This document shows, in pieces, positions 1 to 8,274 of a DNA stretch of 64,000 nucleotides (its first letter is position 1; every line of letters begins with the position of its first letter). The notes below the pieces were generated by a model, which saw nothing but the letters and a program-made list of their open reading frames with translations, was not told where the DNA came from and did not search any database. This stretch comes from Bernardetiaceae bacterium. Lineage in GTDB: Bacteria > Bacteroidota > Bacteroidia > Cytophagales > Bernardetiaceae. A program made the translations under genes and the position numbers. Where the stretch lies: positions 1-64,000 of the forward strand of contig JAFIER010000200.1 in assembly GCA_020832465.1 (NCBI GenBank), in the 5' to 3' direction.

Positions 1-219
1 AAGCGCAGCACCTTCAACGAGGGCAGCGGCGATGATCATACCTGTTTGGATACGACCGAGCTCTTTTGGCTGACGAGCCATAGCTTCCATTGCGCGGCTA
101 CCTACTTGACCGATACCGATACCAGCACCGATTACGGCAAGTCCGATGCCGATACCAGCACCGAGTACGTTGTAGTTAGCAACTGCTTCTAATAAAATAG
201 CGAAAATTGTAGACAACAT
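1..219 (-). CDS. atpE: ATP synthase F0 subunit c (5' part, cut by window edge)
   Basis: The first 73 codons are present; the gene runs off the left edge. The protein begins MLSTIFAILLEAVANYN and continues into the glycine-rich first helix (GAGIGIGLAVIGAGIGIGQ), the polar loop with the conserved RQP (ARQPKELG), and the start of the second helix. The family's proton-binding acidic residue should lie at E69 or just beyond the visible part (AALVEGAAL, which contains the Glu). Subunit c forms the rotor ring of the membrane F0 motor. It is 98 bp downstream of atpB on the same strand, so it belongs to the atp operon read leftwards. The start is the only ATG that gives a full first helix. Confidence 0.95.
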   Translation of the reverse strand, partial: MLSTIFAILLEAVANYNVLGAGIGIGLAVIGAGIGIGQVGSRAMEAMARQPKELGRIQTGMIIAAALVEGAAL

Positions 220-317
220 AACCAAATATTTAATGGTGTATGAAAATTGAAATAAAAAGGGAACGTCCCTTATCTTGAAAACCATTTTGCAATAAAGCAA
301 AATGGCTTAATATCGTT

Positions 318-1400
318 TTAGTGATGCGCCTCCTCTACAGCCTGACCTATAAAGAGCGAAGAGAGAAGCGTAAAAATATACGCTTGCAACAAAGCTACAA
401 ATAGCTCAAGGCACATCATCGGAATAACAAATAAAGTAACTGGAATACCTAATACCACACTTCTAAACAAAAATATCAAACCTACAAGGCTCAATATCAA
501 AGTATGGCCTGCCATAATATTCGCAAAAAGACGAATCATAAGGGCAAAAGGTTTCGTAAAAATACCGATAACCTCTATCGGAATCATAATAACTAAAAGT
601 GGCTTAGGCACACCTGGCGTAGCAAAAATATGCGCCCAATAGCCTTTATTTCCAGAGAAAACCGTAACTACAAGCGTAATGGCTGCCAAAACGCCTGTAA
701 ATGCAATATTTCCAGAAGTATTTGTACCACCTGGTATCAGTCCTAAAAGGTTGTTGAACCATATAAAGAAAAATACGGTGAGCAAATAAGGCATATACTT
801 ACCCGCTTTTTTCTCTCCAATATTAGGCGTAATAACCTCTTTTTGAAGATATTCTACTATAGGTTCAAAAAAGGCTTGAATACCCTTAGGGGCTTGGTTC
901 GGACGGGTTTTGTATCCTTTGGCTACGGCAAAAAACACAAAAAGAAGCAAAATAGCCGAAATAAGCATAGAAGCGACGTTTTTCGTAATAGAAAAATCAA
1001 GTGGCGCAATTTTATTACCTTCTGCATCTCGCTGTATGTTACCTTCGGCATCAGATACATATATTTTTGAACTATGATGATCTAACAAAAAGTAGTTGCC
1101 ATCTTGCGCTACATAATGATTTCCTGCTGAATCTTTTTTGGCTTCATTGCTATGAAAAGCTGAAGATAAAAAGACGTAAGGACTGCCGTCATGGATAAGA
1201 ATAACAGGTAATGGTAGCGTTATATGCGTACCATCGCTTGTTTCTCCAAACTCCCATTCGTGAGAATCGAGCAAGTGATGTTTAATCATTGCCCCAATGT
1301 CAAAATCATCGCCAGAGCCACCCGCTGCTTTTGCTGGGGCGCTTAATGCCAAAATAGCAATTAAGAATGTAAAGAACCAGATTTGAATGTTTTTTGTCAT
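318..1400 (-). CDS. atpB: ATP synthase F0 subunit a
   Basis: This 360-residue inner-membrane protein forms the proton half-channels beside the c-ring. A signal-peptide-like N-terminus ends at about residue 25 (APAKAAGG). A hydrophilic periplasmic stretch of about 110 residues follows, then five or six membrane helices. The essential arginine is R290 in IRLFANIMAGH. A long N-terminal extension with a cleavable leader is usual for Bacteroidota AtpB and absent from the E. coli protein. The gene follows the small AtpI-like gene by 9 bp and precedes atpE, the standard order. Confidence 0.95.
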   Translation of the reverse strand: MTKNIQIWFFTFLIAILALSAPAKAAGGSGDDFDIGAMIKHHLLDSHEWEFGETSDGTHITLPLPVILIHDGSPYVFLSSAFHSNEAKKDSAGNHYVAQDGNYFLLDHHSSKIYVSDAEGNIQRDAEGNKIAPLDFSITKNVASMLISAILLLFVFFAVAKGYKTRPNQAPKGIQAFFEPIVEYLQKEVITPNIGEKKAGKYMPYLLTVFFFIWFNNLLGLIPGGTNTSGNIAFTGVLAAITLVVTVFSGNKGYWAHIFATPGVPKPLLVIMIPIEVIGIFTKPFALMIRLFANIMAGHTLILSLVGLIFLFRSVVLGIPVTLFVIPMMCLELFVALLQAYIFTLLSSLFIGQAVEEAHH

Positions 1401-1409
1401 GATGTATGA

Positions 1410-1799
1410 TTATTCGTCGTTATCGACCTGTTCTGAATTTTGTCGCAAGTTAGCTAACAATGCTAAAATTTCAAACCCCATGTAAAAAAAATATAAAATA
1501 AAAAACGTAACAGCAAATAGCAAGGGCGACTCGCCCACTTTCATAAGATAAGTAACAATAACCCCTACCGAAAGAAAAAGCCGTAAACCCGTAGATGCCA
1601 TACCGTAGTTTGCAAAATCTTGACTTTGCATTCCCCTTGCCGTAAGCAAAAATGAAAGGAAGGAAAGCGACGCACAATAGGCAAAAATATACCAGATATG
1701 AGGGTGCGTATAACTCTCGAAGAGCTGCGTAAATGCAAAAATAGCTATGGCTACTGCAATCGTAACTAAAATAAACCGTATGGAAAACTCTCGTTTCAA
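1410..1799 (-). CDS. AtpI-like membrane protein heading the atp operon
   Basis: A 129-residue protein with about four hydrophobic helices and a charged C-terminal tail (NLRQNSEQVDNDE). Its place directly before atpB (9 bp gap) and its size and topology fit the AtpI / ATP synthase-associated small membrane protein that often heads F0 gene sets and helps c-ring assembly or Mg/Ca supply. I see no diagnostic residue motif, so the assignment rests on context and topology. The start codon is TTG: an in-frame stop lies two codons upstream and no earlier ATG exists, so either TTG is used or the protein is shorter. Confidence 0.7.
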   Translation of the reverse strand: MKREFSIRFILVTIAVAIAIFAFTQLFESYTHPHIWYIFAYCASLSFLSFLLTARGMQSQDFANYGMASTGLRLFLSVGVIVTYLMKVGESPLLFAVTFFILYFFYMGFEILALLANLRQNSEQVDNDE

Positions 1800-2160
1800 G
1801 GATTATAAGTTTAAGCGCAATTTGGCGCAAATTTTGTATTTGCTTGTTTAATACTATTGGGATTTTTCCCAAAGCGATTACGTATCATGCGTAATTGTTC
1901 ACAAATATAAGGGCAAATTTTAAAATAAGCAAAAAAATATATATGTTTTTTAAGTATTTGTAAATAAGCAAACTTAGCTGTTTTTTTTTATCTTTTTTCA
2001 ATAAAATAAGCTGCCTATAAAATCGCATTAAGTAAAATTTTATATCCAAAATAACGCATAATACAATACAATATATAGGTAATCCATCAAATGCAAATCT
2101 TGAGGTTAAGATGCTACAAAGCAAAAAATAAATAGCAAATACTTTTTGTATAAGCCGCTT

Positions 2161-2284
2161 CATACTACATAGACATTCAGCGGTCAGAAACAACATTTCT
2201 CTGAAAAATGTTATTTCTAAGCCCCTTTTTCCATAGCCTATGGGGTTTGCAACCCCCACATTATGGAAAAATGTATAGTGCTAT
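2161..2284 (+). mobile_element. Miniature inverted-repeat element, complete copy with 9-bp target duplication
   Basis: The ends are CATACTACATAGACATT and AATGTATAGTGCTAT, imperfect inverted repeats of each other. Directly outside both ends is the same 9-mer AAGCCGCTT (2152-2160 and 2285-2293), as expected for a target duplication made on insertion. Inside lie two hairpins: an AGAAA..TTTCT arm pair, then a long palindrome TTTTTCCATAGCC...TTATGGAAAAA. There is no coding capacity, so any movement would need a transposase encoded elsewhere. Confidence 0.85.
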
Positions 2285-2361
2285 AAGCCGCTTATATGAG
2301 CGACTAACAGACAAGCTTGCACGAACTTTGCATATTTCGTACATAATATTGGTTTTTATAC

Positions 2362-2389
2362 TTGTTATTCTCAAAATTTTGTATTTTTG
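2362..2389 (+). promoter_or_regulatory. Candidate Bacteroidota-type promoter for the lipoprotein at 2481
   Basis: TTG at 2362-2364 and TATTTTTG at 2382-2389, separated by 17 bp, match the Bacteroidota -33 (TTG) and -7 (TAnnTTTG) elements. The -7 box is 91 bp upstream of the ATG. The match was made by eye in AT-rich DNA. Confidence 0.4.
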
Positions 2390-2480
2390 TGCTTGTTCTT
2401 TACTTGGATATTGCTTTGATTTTAAAGCACTATGCAGAACACTTTTTAAATACTTTACTACATAATTCAATGTAATTATC

Positions 2481-3119
2481 ATGAAAAACTTACCCCTACA
2501 AAAATTTTTATATAGCTTATTGGCTTTCCTATGTTTAAGCCTTTTTTTTGCTTGTGATAGCTCCAAAGAGAGTAACGATAACGCAACACAAGAAGTAGAA
2601 AATACAGAAGAAAATGACGCTGCCGACGCTGCCGAGCCACCCTCTTCTTATGACGATATTGCAGAAATGCTTGCCGTACAGACCAACTACTCCGAAGAGC
2701 AAAATTCACTCAAAAAACTCGATAACGGAAGCTATCAAGTATTCGTTACCGTTACTACCGAAGATACGGATTATATCCTATCTACATTAAAAAATAGCTT
2801 GCTTACCGTCGTTTTTCGTACGTTTATTCATACCGAAGCCAACGAAATTACCGTAGAAGCCATTCCACTCAAAATTATTGATGCAACACAAGCACCCGTA
2901 CCCCTGGATAAGCAAATGCAAAAAATAAGCGTAAGCAGGGATAAAGCACAGCAAGTGATGAAAGACTTTATAGCCCTTGAAAACTTCAACGGACTCGTCG
3001 GTGAAAGCATGGGAGATATGTACCTAAAAGACAGAGCCAACGAAAAATTGCAAAAACTCGTAACAGAGGACTATGGAGACCCTGGCATGAATAAAGTTTT
3101 TGATGCACTAAGCAAATAA
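2481..3119 (+). CDS. Lipoprotein of unknown function
   Basis: A 212-residue protein with a lipoprotein signal: a hydrophobic core (LLAFLCLSLFFAC) and lipobox cysteine C25. A very acidic linker follows (SSKESNDN...EENDAADAAEPP, about residues 27-55), then a globular domain with alternating strands and helices (for example DNGSYQVFVTVTTEDTDYI). It is probably anchored in the outer membrane. I recognise no family. It precedes two Skp-like genes on the same strand, which may suggest an envelope role, but the 143-bp gap makes co-transcription uncertain. Confidence 0.8.
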   Translation: MKNLPLQKFLYSLLAFLCLSLFFACDSSKESNDNATQEVENTEENDAADAAEPPSSYDDIAEMLAVQTNYSEEQNSLKKLDNGSYQVFVTVTTEDTDYILSTLKNSLLTVVFRTFIHTEANEITVEAIPLKIIDATQAPVPLDKQMQKISVSRDKAQQVMKDFIALENFNGLVGESMGDMYLKDRANEKLQKLVTEDYGDPGMNKVFDALSK

Positions 3120-3262
3120 ATTGCGTATAAGAATCAGTAGATTATTATGTAGTTTATCTATCCTTCGAGAAAAGTCAAAAATTTATCAAAGGCGTGCTAT
3201 ATAATTACTACTTGTTCAAATATTTTTAAGCAAGTTCACTATACAAAAACGACTAATTCACG

Positions 3263-3793
3263 ATGGGCATACGAGTTTTTAGCTTATATATTTTATTCGT
3301 AATTGCTTTGAACCTCAATAGTATTGATGCCAAAGCGCAGCGATTTGCATTTTTTGATTCGGATAGCGTACTCAAGCTTATGCCTGAATATGCCGAAGCC
3401 AAAATCGAACTTGAGCAAAATATTAAACAGTGGGAAACCGAAGTCGAGCGAAGAGAAAAACAGCTTAACCAACTTCGCCGAGACTTTGAAGCTGAAAAAG
3501 TATTGCTCACACCAGAGCTTCTCGAAGAGAGAAAAAAACAAATTGCAGATGGCGAAAAAGAACTAAGAGACTATCAAGCAGGAATCTTTGGATATAATGG
3601 GCAGCTCTTTCGGAGGCGTAAAGAACTTATGACTCCCCTTAGAGACCAAATCGTAGGCGCAGCACGGAAAGTCGCAGCACAAAAAAAACTAAACCTTTTG
3701 TTTGACCGCTCCTCCGATTTGCATATCGTATATTACGATGATACCTATAATTTTACTGATTTAGTTATCGCAGAACTTGGGCTCGGTAAATAA
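3263..3793 (+). CDS. Skp/OmpH-family periplasmic chaperone (first copy)
   Basis: A 176-residue protein with an N-terminal signal peptide ending near DAKAQ. The Skp core follows: a first strand (RFAFFDSDSVLKLMPEY), a long coiled coil rich in Glu/Lys/Gln (about residues 45-120), and a closing strand segment (KKLNLLFDRSSDLHIVYYDD). Skp/OmpH proteins are trimeric chaperones that hold unfolded outer-membrane proteins in the periplasm. The VLKLMPEYAEAKIELE segment is typical of Bacteroidota members, which often occur as tandem pairs as here (the second copy starts 188 bp downstream). Confidence 0.88.
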   Translation: MGIRVFSLYILFVIALNLNSIDAKAQRFAFFDSDSVLKLMPEYAEAKIELEQNIKQWETEVERREKQLNQLRRDFEAEKVLLTPELLEERKKQIADGEKELRDYQAGIFGYNGQLFRRRKELMTPLRDQIVGAARKVAAQKKLNLLFDRSSDLHIVYYDDTYNFTDLVIAELGLGK

Positions 3794-3981
3794 TTTTTTT
3801 ACATAAAAATTCATAAAATAAAAGGGCTAACCTTTTCTTTTTTCGTAGCTTTGCACGGTTATGGCAATACGCAAGCAAAGCATAAAAAGGTTTTTACAAG
3901 CCTGCAACACATGCAGTGCTTTTTGTATCTGTATATCAAACCTGATTTATCAATTTCAAAACATCTAAAAAAACTATAGAA

Positions 3982-4548
3982 ATGAGTTACAACAAACATT
4001 TTTTTAAAAGCACTTTTTTCTTTTTGCTCTTATTTTGCTTTACAGCAACAGCTGCAAAGGCGCAAGAGGCTAACCCCGTAAAAATTGGTTACACAAGTGC
4101 CGCACAGGTATTGCCGTTTATGCCTGACTTTAAACAAAAGCAAAACGAACTCGAGACATACAGTAAGCAACTCGAACGAGAACTGCAAAGCCAACAGCAA
4201 GATTTTCAGGCTAAACTCAAAAATTATGAGGAAAAAGCAAATGATATGCCTCCCGTGCTCAAACAGCAAAAGGAAAACGAATTGAGAAATATGCAACAAA
4301 ATATCATAGAGTTTCAGCAGTCTTTGCAGCAGGATTTGCAAGAAAAAGAACAAAAACTCTTGCAGCCCCTTTACGAAAAGGTGCAAGATGCCATTGAAAA
4401 AGTAGCAGCACGAGAAAAATATACATTTGTTCTCAATGCTTTTGACGGAACTATGACCTCTACAATTTTATACGCTACCGAAGGTACTGATATTACAAAC
4501 TTAGTACTCAAAGAGTTAGGCATAGAGATTCCAAAAGATAAAGAGTAA
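3982..4548 (+). CDS. Skp/OmpH-family periplasmic chaperone (second copy)
   Basis: A 188-residue paralogue of the upstream gene. It has a signal peptide ending at AAKAQ, a first strand KIGYTSAAQVLPFMPDF, a Gln/Glu/Lys-rich coiled coil (about residues 48-135), and a final strand region (REKYTFVLNAFDGTMTSTILYATEG) before TDITNLVLKELGI. The predicted role is chaperoning outer-membrane proteins in the periplasm. A TAGCTTTG (-7-like) box lies at 3846-3853, so it may have its own promoter. Two palindromes follow the gene at 4591-4661. Confidence 0.88.
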   Translation: MSYNKHFFKSTFFFLLLFCFTATAAKAQEANPVKIGYTSAAQVLPFMPDFKQKQNELETYSKQLERELQSQQQDFQAKLKNYEEKANDMPPVLKQQKENELRNMQQNIIEFQQSLQQDLQEKEQKLLQPLYEKVQDAIEKVAAREKYTFVLNAFDGTMTSTILYATEGTDITNLVLKELGIEIPKDKE

Positions 4549-4590
4549 AAATAAGGGTAGTCTTAAAGATGTAATGCTCAAAGTCTTTCA

Positions 4591-4661
4591 AAACTAACAG
4601 TTCTCAAAGAACTGTTAGTTTCCACTTCAGAACTAACAGTTTTCCGAAAACTGTTAGTTCT
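4591..4661. repeat. Two tandem AACTAACAG palindromes
   Basis: The first palindrome (4591-4621) has 14-bp perfect arms around CAA. The second (4629-4661) has 15-bp perfect arms AGAACTAACAGTTTT / AAAACTGTTAGTTCT around CCG. They lie just 3' of the second Skp gene. Neither is followed by a run of T, so they are not textbook intrinsic terminators, although the stems are strong. The same palindrome recurs at 8240, 11007, 30258, 42645 and 52025. Confidence 0.85.
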
Positions 4662-4754
4662 AAGTCCAAATGCCACAGCAGCACAGTATGATAAAATCCA
4701 TAACAATCAAATTTAATGATGTTATGGATTTTGTGTTTTTTACTTATGCTTGTC

Positions 4755-4876
4755 CATACTACTATACATTCGCTAGCCAGAAATAACATTTCTTTGAGAC
4801 ATGTCTTTTCTAAGCCCTTTTTTCCATAGCGTAGGGTTTGCAAATTCCAAGCTATAGAAAAATGTATAGGGGTATG
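4755..4876 (+). mobile_element. Miniature inverted-repeat element, complete copy, 8/9 target duplication
   Basis: The left end is CATACTACTATACATT (4755-4770) and the right end AATGTATAGGGGTATG (4861-4876); they pair as terminal inverted repeats. Flanking 9-mers are ATGCTTGTC (4746-4754) and AGGCTTGTC (4877-4885), identical at 8 of 9 positions. The internal hairpins are as in the copy at 2161. Confidence 0.82.
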
Positions 4877-5056
4877 AGGCTTGTCCTTTTTTGAAGCCTG
4901 CATGCCAAGCCCACAAACAAATTAGTTACAACAATTTTCAAAAAATATTGTTTTTAATTTTCAAATGGGGCCACGGCAAGCATCAAGAACTAAACTAAGC
5001 TCCTCGTTCCCTTATGTAAAAATCTGTAGAAGTGTGGTTTTTTATGTAAAAATGCT

Positions 5057-5064
5057 TATATTTG
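5057..5064 (+). promoter_or_regulatory. Possible -7 box upstream of mutL
   Basis: TATATTTG matches TAnnTTTG and lies 164 bp upstream of the mutL ATG. I see no TTG at the proper distance upstream, so this is weak. Confidence 0.2.
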
Positions 5065-5228
5065 TATAAAAATAAAGTGTATTATTGGATTTGCATTAAA
5101 AAGCTGGTAGGGCAAACAAAATGCGATGCGCCTAAGCAAACAAATGCGTAACGCTTAATGTATCACTACCCCAAAGCCTTGTACATTGATTTTATCTCAC
5201 ACATGCTTTCTTTGCTATTCGTCTGTCT

Positions 5229-7142
5229 ATGCAAGATATAATCCGTCTTTTACCCGAATCTTTAGCCAATCAAATTGCTGCTGGCGAGGTCGTTCAGCGT
5301 CCAGCATCGGCAGTCAAAGAGATGCTCGAGAACTCAGTCGATGCAGGTGCAACCCGTATTGATTTAATTATCAAAAACTCTGGTAAAACATTGATTCAAG
5401 TCGTTGATGACGGCATAGGCATGTCTATTACTGATGCCCGTATGTGCTTCGAGCGGCACGCTACTTCAAAAATTAAAGCTGCTGATGACCTTTTTAATAT
5501 ACGTACTTTTGGATTTCGAGGCGAAGCTATGGCATCTATTGCAGCCGTAGCCCAAGTAGAATTGCGCACCTGCCGTGAGGGCGAGCAAATCGGTACGCTA
5601 CTCTATATCGAGGGCTCGGAGGTCAAAAAACAAGAACGTATCGCTACGCCTAAAGGCTCAAGCATATCAGTAAAAAATCTGTTTTTTAATACACCAGCCA
5701 GACGCAAATTCTTAAAATCAAAAACCGTAGAATATAAGCATATCCTTGAAGAGTTCCACCGTGTAGCTTTAGCTAATCCGCATATAGAATTTTCGTTTAC
5801 AAGCGACGATAAAGAAATCGAACGCCTGCCCAAAGGCAAACTTGCCAAACGTATTATCTCTATTTTTGGTAAAAATTATCAAAAACTACTCATTGCGTGC
5901 CAAGAGGAAGTCCCTGATTTACAAATTATTGGATACATAGGCAAACCCGAAGGAAGCAAAAAAACAAGGGGTGAGCAGTTTTTCTTTGTCAATAATCGCT
6001 TTATTAAGTACCCTTATTTGCATCACGCTGTGATGAATGCTTATGGGGACTTACTGCCTGCGGATAGCTATCCTTTTTATGTTATTTTTATAGAAATAGA
6101 CCCGCAGCGTGTAGATGTCAATGTGCACCCTACAAAAACAGAAGTTAAATTTGATGACGAGCGAACACTTTATGCTGTTTTGCGCTCGGCAGTACGACAA
6201 GCCTTAGGTATTCATAATGTCAGTACGGCTTTAGATTTTGATATGGACGTAAATCTTTTAAGCCCGCAAGAGCAGGAGACCTACCGCAATGCTGTAAACG
6301 ATAAGCAAGCCAATGCAAAAGCCAGTCGCGATACAAGCTATAGCCCTCAAAAAGCACGTGATAATCGCAATTTGCAAAATTGGGAAAAATTGTATGAAGA
6401 CCCCGCATCTACAAATACAAACTATGAATCGCACACGCCCCCTGATGATATTTTAGAAGAGGCGTATATCGCATCTACCCATAGGCAAGCAAGTTTTACA
6501 CTCGAGAGTGCTGTAAATAAACCCATAAACCATTTAAGCCCGCAAAAACAGCCGCCTAAGCAAGAAGAACAAAACCGTTCACGCACTACCCTGCAAGTGC
6601 GCCAAAGATACTTACTCAGTGCGGTTAAATCTGGTATTATGCTCATAGACCAGCAAGCCGCTCACGAACGCATTCTTTACGAACGCTATATCATACAACT
6701 CGAAAAACAAAAAGGTGCGTCCCAACAACTTCTTTTTCCACAATCTATGCGATTAGATGCCGAAAATATCGCTACTTTACAGGAAATTTCCGAAGAGTTG
6801 CGCGCATTAGGATTTGTATTCAAACCCAAAGAAGGACAAATTATACTCGAGGGAATCCCCTCCGAACTTCTCAACGGGCAAGAATGCAGTATTTTTAAAG
6901 GGCTTTTAGAAACCTACCGACATCATAAAGCAAATTTACAACTCGAAAAAAACGAAACCATAGCCAGAGCTATGGCTAAAAAAGCAGCCATTAAAAATGG
7001 AACGCCACTCTCCTCACAAGAAATAGATAGGCTTATTGATGAGCTTTTCGCTTGTCAAAACCCAAACTATACTGCTGACGGAAAAAAAGTCATTGCTATA
7101 CTCGAAGATAGGCAGATAGATAGCTTTTTTACCACTTCTTGA
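5229..7142 (+). CDS. mutL: DNA mismatch repair protein MutL
   Basis: A 637-residue GHKL ATPase that links mismatch recognition by MutS to strand removal. N-terminal motifs are clear: NQIAAGEVVQRPASAVKEM with the catalytic Glu, DDGIGM, RHATSKI and FGFRGEAMASI (residues 1-330). A Gln/Lys/Ser-rich linker spans about 340-450. The C-terminal dimerisation domain starts near RYLLSAVKSGIMLIDQQ. The endonuclease motif DQHA(x)2E(x)4E reads DQQAAHERILYE, with His replaced by Gln, and the distal CPHGRP-type metal motif is replaced by NYTADGKK. The nuclease centre therefore looks incomplete. It appears to stand alone; the neighbour converges 21 bp downstream. Confidence 0.95.
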   Translation: MQDIIRLLPESLANQIAAGEVVQRPASAVKEMLENSVDAGATRIDLIIKNSGKTLIQVVDDGIGMSITDARMCFERHATSKIKAADDLFNIRTFGFRGEAMASIAAVAQVELRTCREGEQIGTLLYIEGSEVKKQERIATPKGSSISVKNLFFNTPARRKFLKSKTVEYKHILEEFHRVALANPHIEFSFTSDDKEIERLPKGKLAKRIISIFGKNYQKLLIACQEEVPDLQIIGYIGKPEGSKKTRGEQFFFVNNRFIKYPYLHHAVMNAYGDLLPADSYPFYVIFIEIDPQRVDVNVHPTKTEVKFDDERTLYAVLRSAVRQALGIHNVSTALDFDMDVNLLSPQEQETYRNAVNDKQANAKASRDTSYSPQKARDNRNLQNWEKLYEDPASTNTNYESHTPPDDILEEAYIASTHRQASFTLESAVNKPINHLSPQKQPPKQEEQNRSRTTLQVRQRYLLSAVKSGIMLIDQQAAHERILYERYIIQLEKQKGASQQLLFPQSMRLDAENIATLQEISEELRALGFVFKPKEGQIILEGIPSELLNGQECSIFKGLLETYRHHKANLQLEKNETIARAMAKKAAIKNGTPLSSQEIDRLIDELFACQNPNYTADGKKVIAILEDRQIDSFFTTS

Positions 7143-7163
7143 AAAAGTATAGCCTCAAAAATA

Positions 7164-8192
7164 TTAGGGCTGATTCTTATTGCCCATAATGCGCTGACCT
7201 AAGCCTTTGAGCACCTTGCCTGCATCTTCTATTTTGTTGCGTGAGGTAGCCACATCTAAACCGCCCTCCTCGTTTTCACGAATGGCATACATAAAGACAA
7301 AATCAGCACCTGGTTTGGGAAACACTTCAAGCTGCCCGAAGCGCAAATCATTCATAATGAGTGTGCCGCTTTCGCCCTCCGTGATGGTATAAAAATGATT
7401 TGTAATTTTTTTGAGGCGGCGAACTTTGTCTTTATCCGCCCATTTATCAATAAGTGCGTGGTTTTTCTCAAAAAAGACAAAGTCAATATTTTTATCTGAA
7501 TCTAAAAAAGAGTAGTATCCGATATAAAATCCGTTTTCGACTTCGGCATTGACAGTCCAAAGTATAGTATTGAAAGGTGCAGGTTTTGTTTCATATCTTT
7601 CGAATGGAATATTTTGGGCTTGCATAGCCTGCTCGAAAGTTTGATTTACGATTTGCTTGGCTACGACCGTCCAGAGTAAATAGCCCGTGCTTATCGCTAA
7701 TGCCCAATAGTTGAGTGTGCGACGGCGTTGGCTCGCTCGTGGTAGGCGCATGAGCCAAATAAGTAAAATCATGAAAGGAACGGTATAGAGCGGGTCGATG
7801 ACAAAAACACTTTTAAAAGCAACGGGATAGTCGCTAAAAGGATAAAAAAGCTGGGTACCCCAAGTAGTAAAGCAATCGAGAAGGGCATGAGTAACGAAGC
7901 CCCAAAAGAAAAGATGAGTCCACGCCCAAAAGTGAGTGCCTTGGGCGCGATAAAAATACTGCAAAATCTGACCTAAAACTGGTGATACAAGAAAGGCAAA
8001 AAGCAATGAATGCGTAAGGCTGCGATGCCACTCAATTTGGGTAACGGTATCGAGCAAGGGATTGAGCAGTACATCTAAATCGGGAATAGTACCCGCTATG
8101 GCACCCCAAAGTAATGCTTTATTACCAATTTTTTTACCTAATATAAGCTCACCTACAGATGCGCCGAGTACAATTTGAGTTAATGAATCCAT
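7164..8192 (-). CDS. DUF457 / YdjM-type membrane-bound metal-dependent hydrolase
   Basis: A 342-residue integral membrane protein. The N-terminus MDSLTQIVLGASVGELILG, with PDLDVLLNP and HRSLTHSLLFAF, is the signature of the LexA-regulated, membrane-bound putative metal hydrolases (YdjM/DUF457). The conserved D and HRSxTHS residues resemble a metal site. Four to five helices occupy the first 190 residues, and a soluble domain of about 150 residues follows (VENGFYIGYYSFLDSDKNIDF onward). The substrate is unknown. An AACTAACAG palindrome lies 48 bp upstream of the start. Confidence 0.85.
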   Translation of the reverse strand: MDSLTQIVLGASVGELILGKKIGNKALLWGAIAGTIPDLDVLLNPLLDTVTQIEWHRSLTHSLLFAFLVSPVLGQILQYFYRAQGTHFWAWTHLFFWGFVTHALLDCFTTWGTQLFYPFSDYPVAFKSVFVIDPLYTVPFMILLIWLMRLPRASQRRRTLNYWALAISTGYLLWTVVAKQIVNQTFEQAMQAQNIPFERYETKPAPFNTILWTVNAEVENGFYIGYYSFLDSDKNIDFVFFEKNHALIDKWADKDKVRRLKKITNHFYTITEGESGTLIMNDLRFGQLEVFPKPGADFVFMYAIRENEEGGLDVATSRNKIEDAGKVLKGLGQRIMGNKNQP

Positions 8193-8239
8193 AATCTATG
8201 CTTTGAATTTGAAATAGACAGGAATATAGAATTTAGCAT

Positions 8240-8274
8240 GCAGAACTAACAGTTTGCGAAAACCCTTAGTTCTG
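8240..8274. repeat. AACTAACAG palindrome, imperfect copy
   Basis: GCAGAACTAACAGTTT pairs imperfectly with a right arm ending TTAGTTCTGC around GCG; two pairs in the right arm have decayed. It lies 3' of the PAS gene and 5' of the DUF457 gene. Confidence 0.75.

Larger units (their letters stand above)
1800..2480. other. Intergenic region between the atp operon and a lipoprotein gene (divergent)
   Basis: About 680 bp of AT-rich DNA between divergent genes. It holds one complete miniature inverted-repeat element (2161-2284) with 9-bp flanking duplications and a candidate promoter for the rightward lipoprotein gene. The open frame at 1885-2259 on the minus strand starts inside the element and looks spurious. 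I see no conserved gene here. The atp promoter must lie in 1800-2160, but I found no clean -33/-7 pair for it. Confidence 0.6.
4549..5228. other. Intergenic region between the second Skp gene and mutL
   Basis: 680 bp without a convincing gene. In order it holds two AACTAACAG palindromes (4591-4661), a complete miniature element (4755-4876), and AT-rich DNA with a TATATTTG box at 5057-5064. The open frame at 4604-4903 (minus) is built from the repeats and is not believed. Confidence 0.6.

Noticed and set aside
1885-2259. 124-codon open frame on the minus strand upstream of the atp operon
   Set aside because: Its first 30 codons lie in the miniature element and the rest is a Phe/Leu/Ile/Lys-rich read-through of AT-rich DNA; no family similarity.
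4604-4903. 99-codon minus-strand open frame after the Skp genes
   Set aside because: It consists of the element and the AACTAACAG palindromes; similar N-terminal wording to the frame at 1885 is due to the shared repeat.
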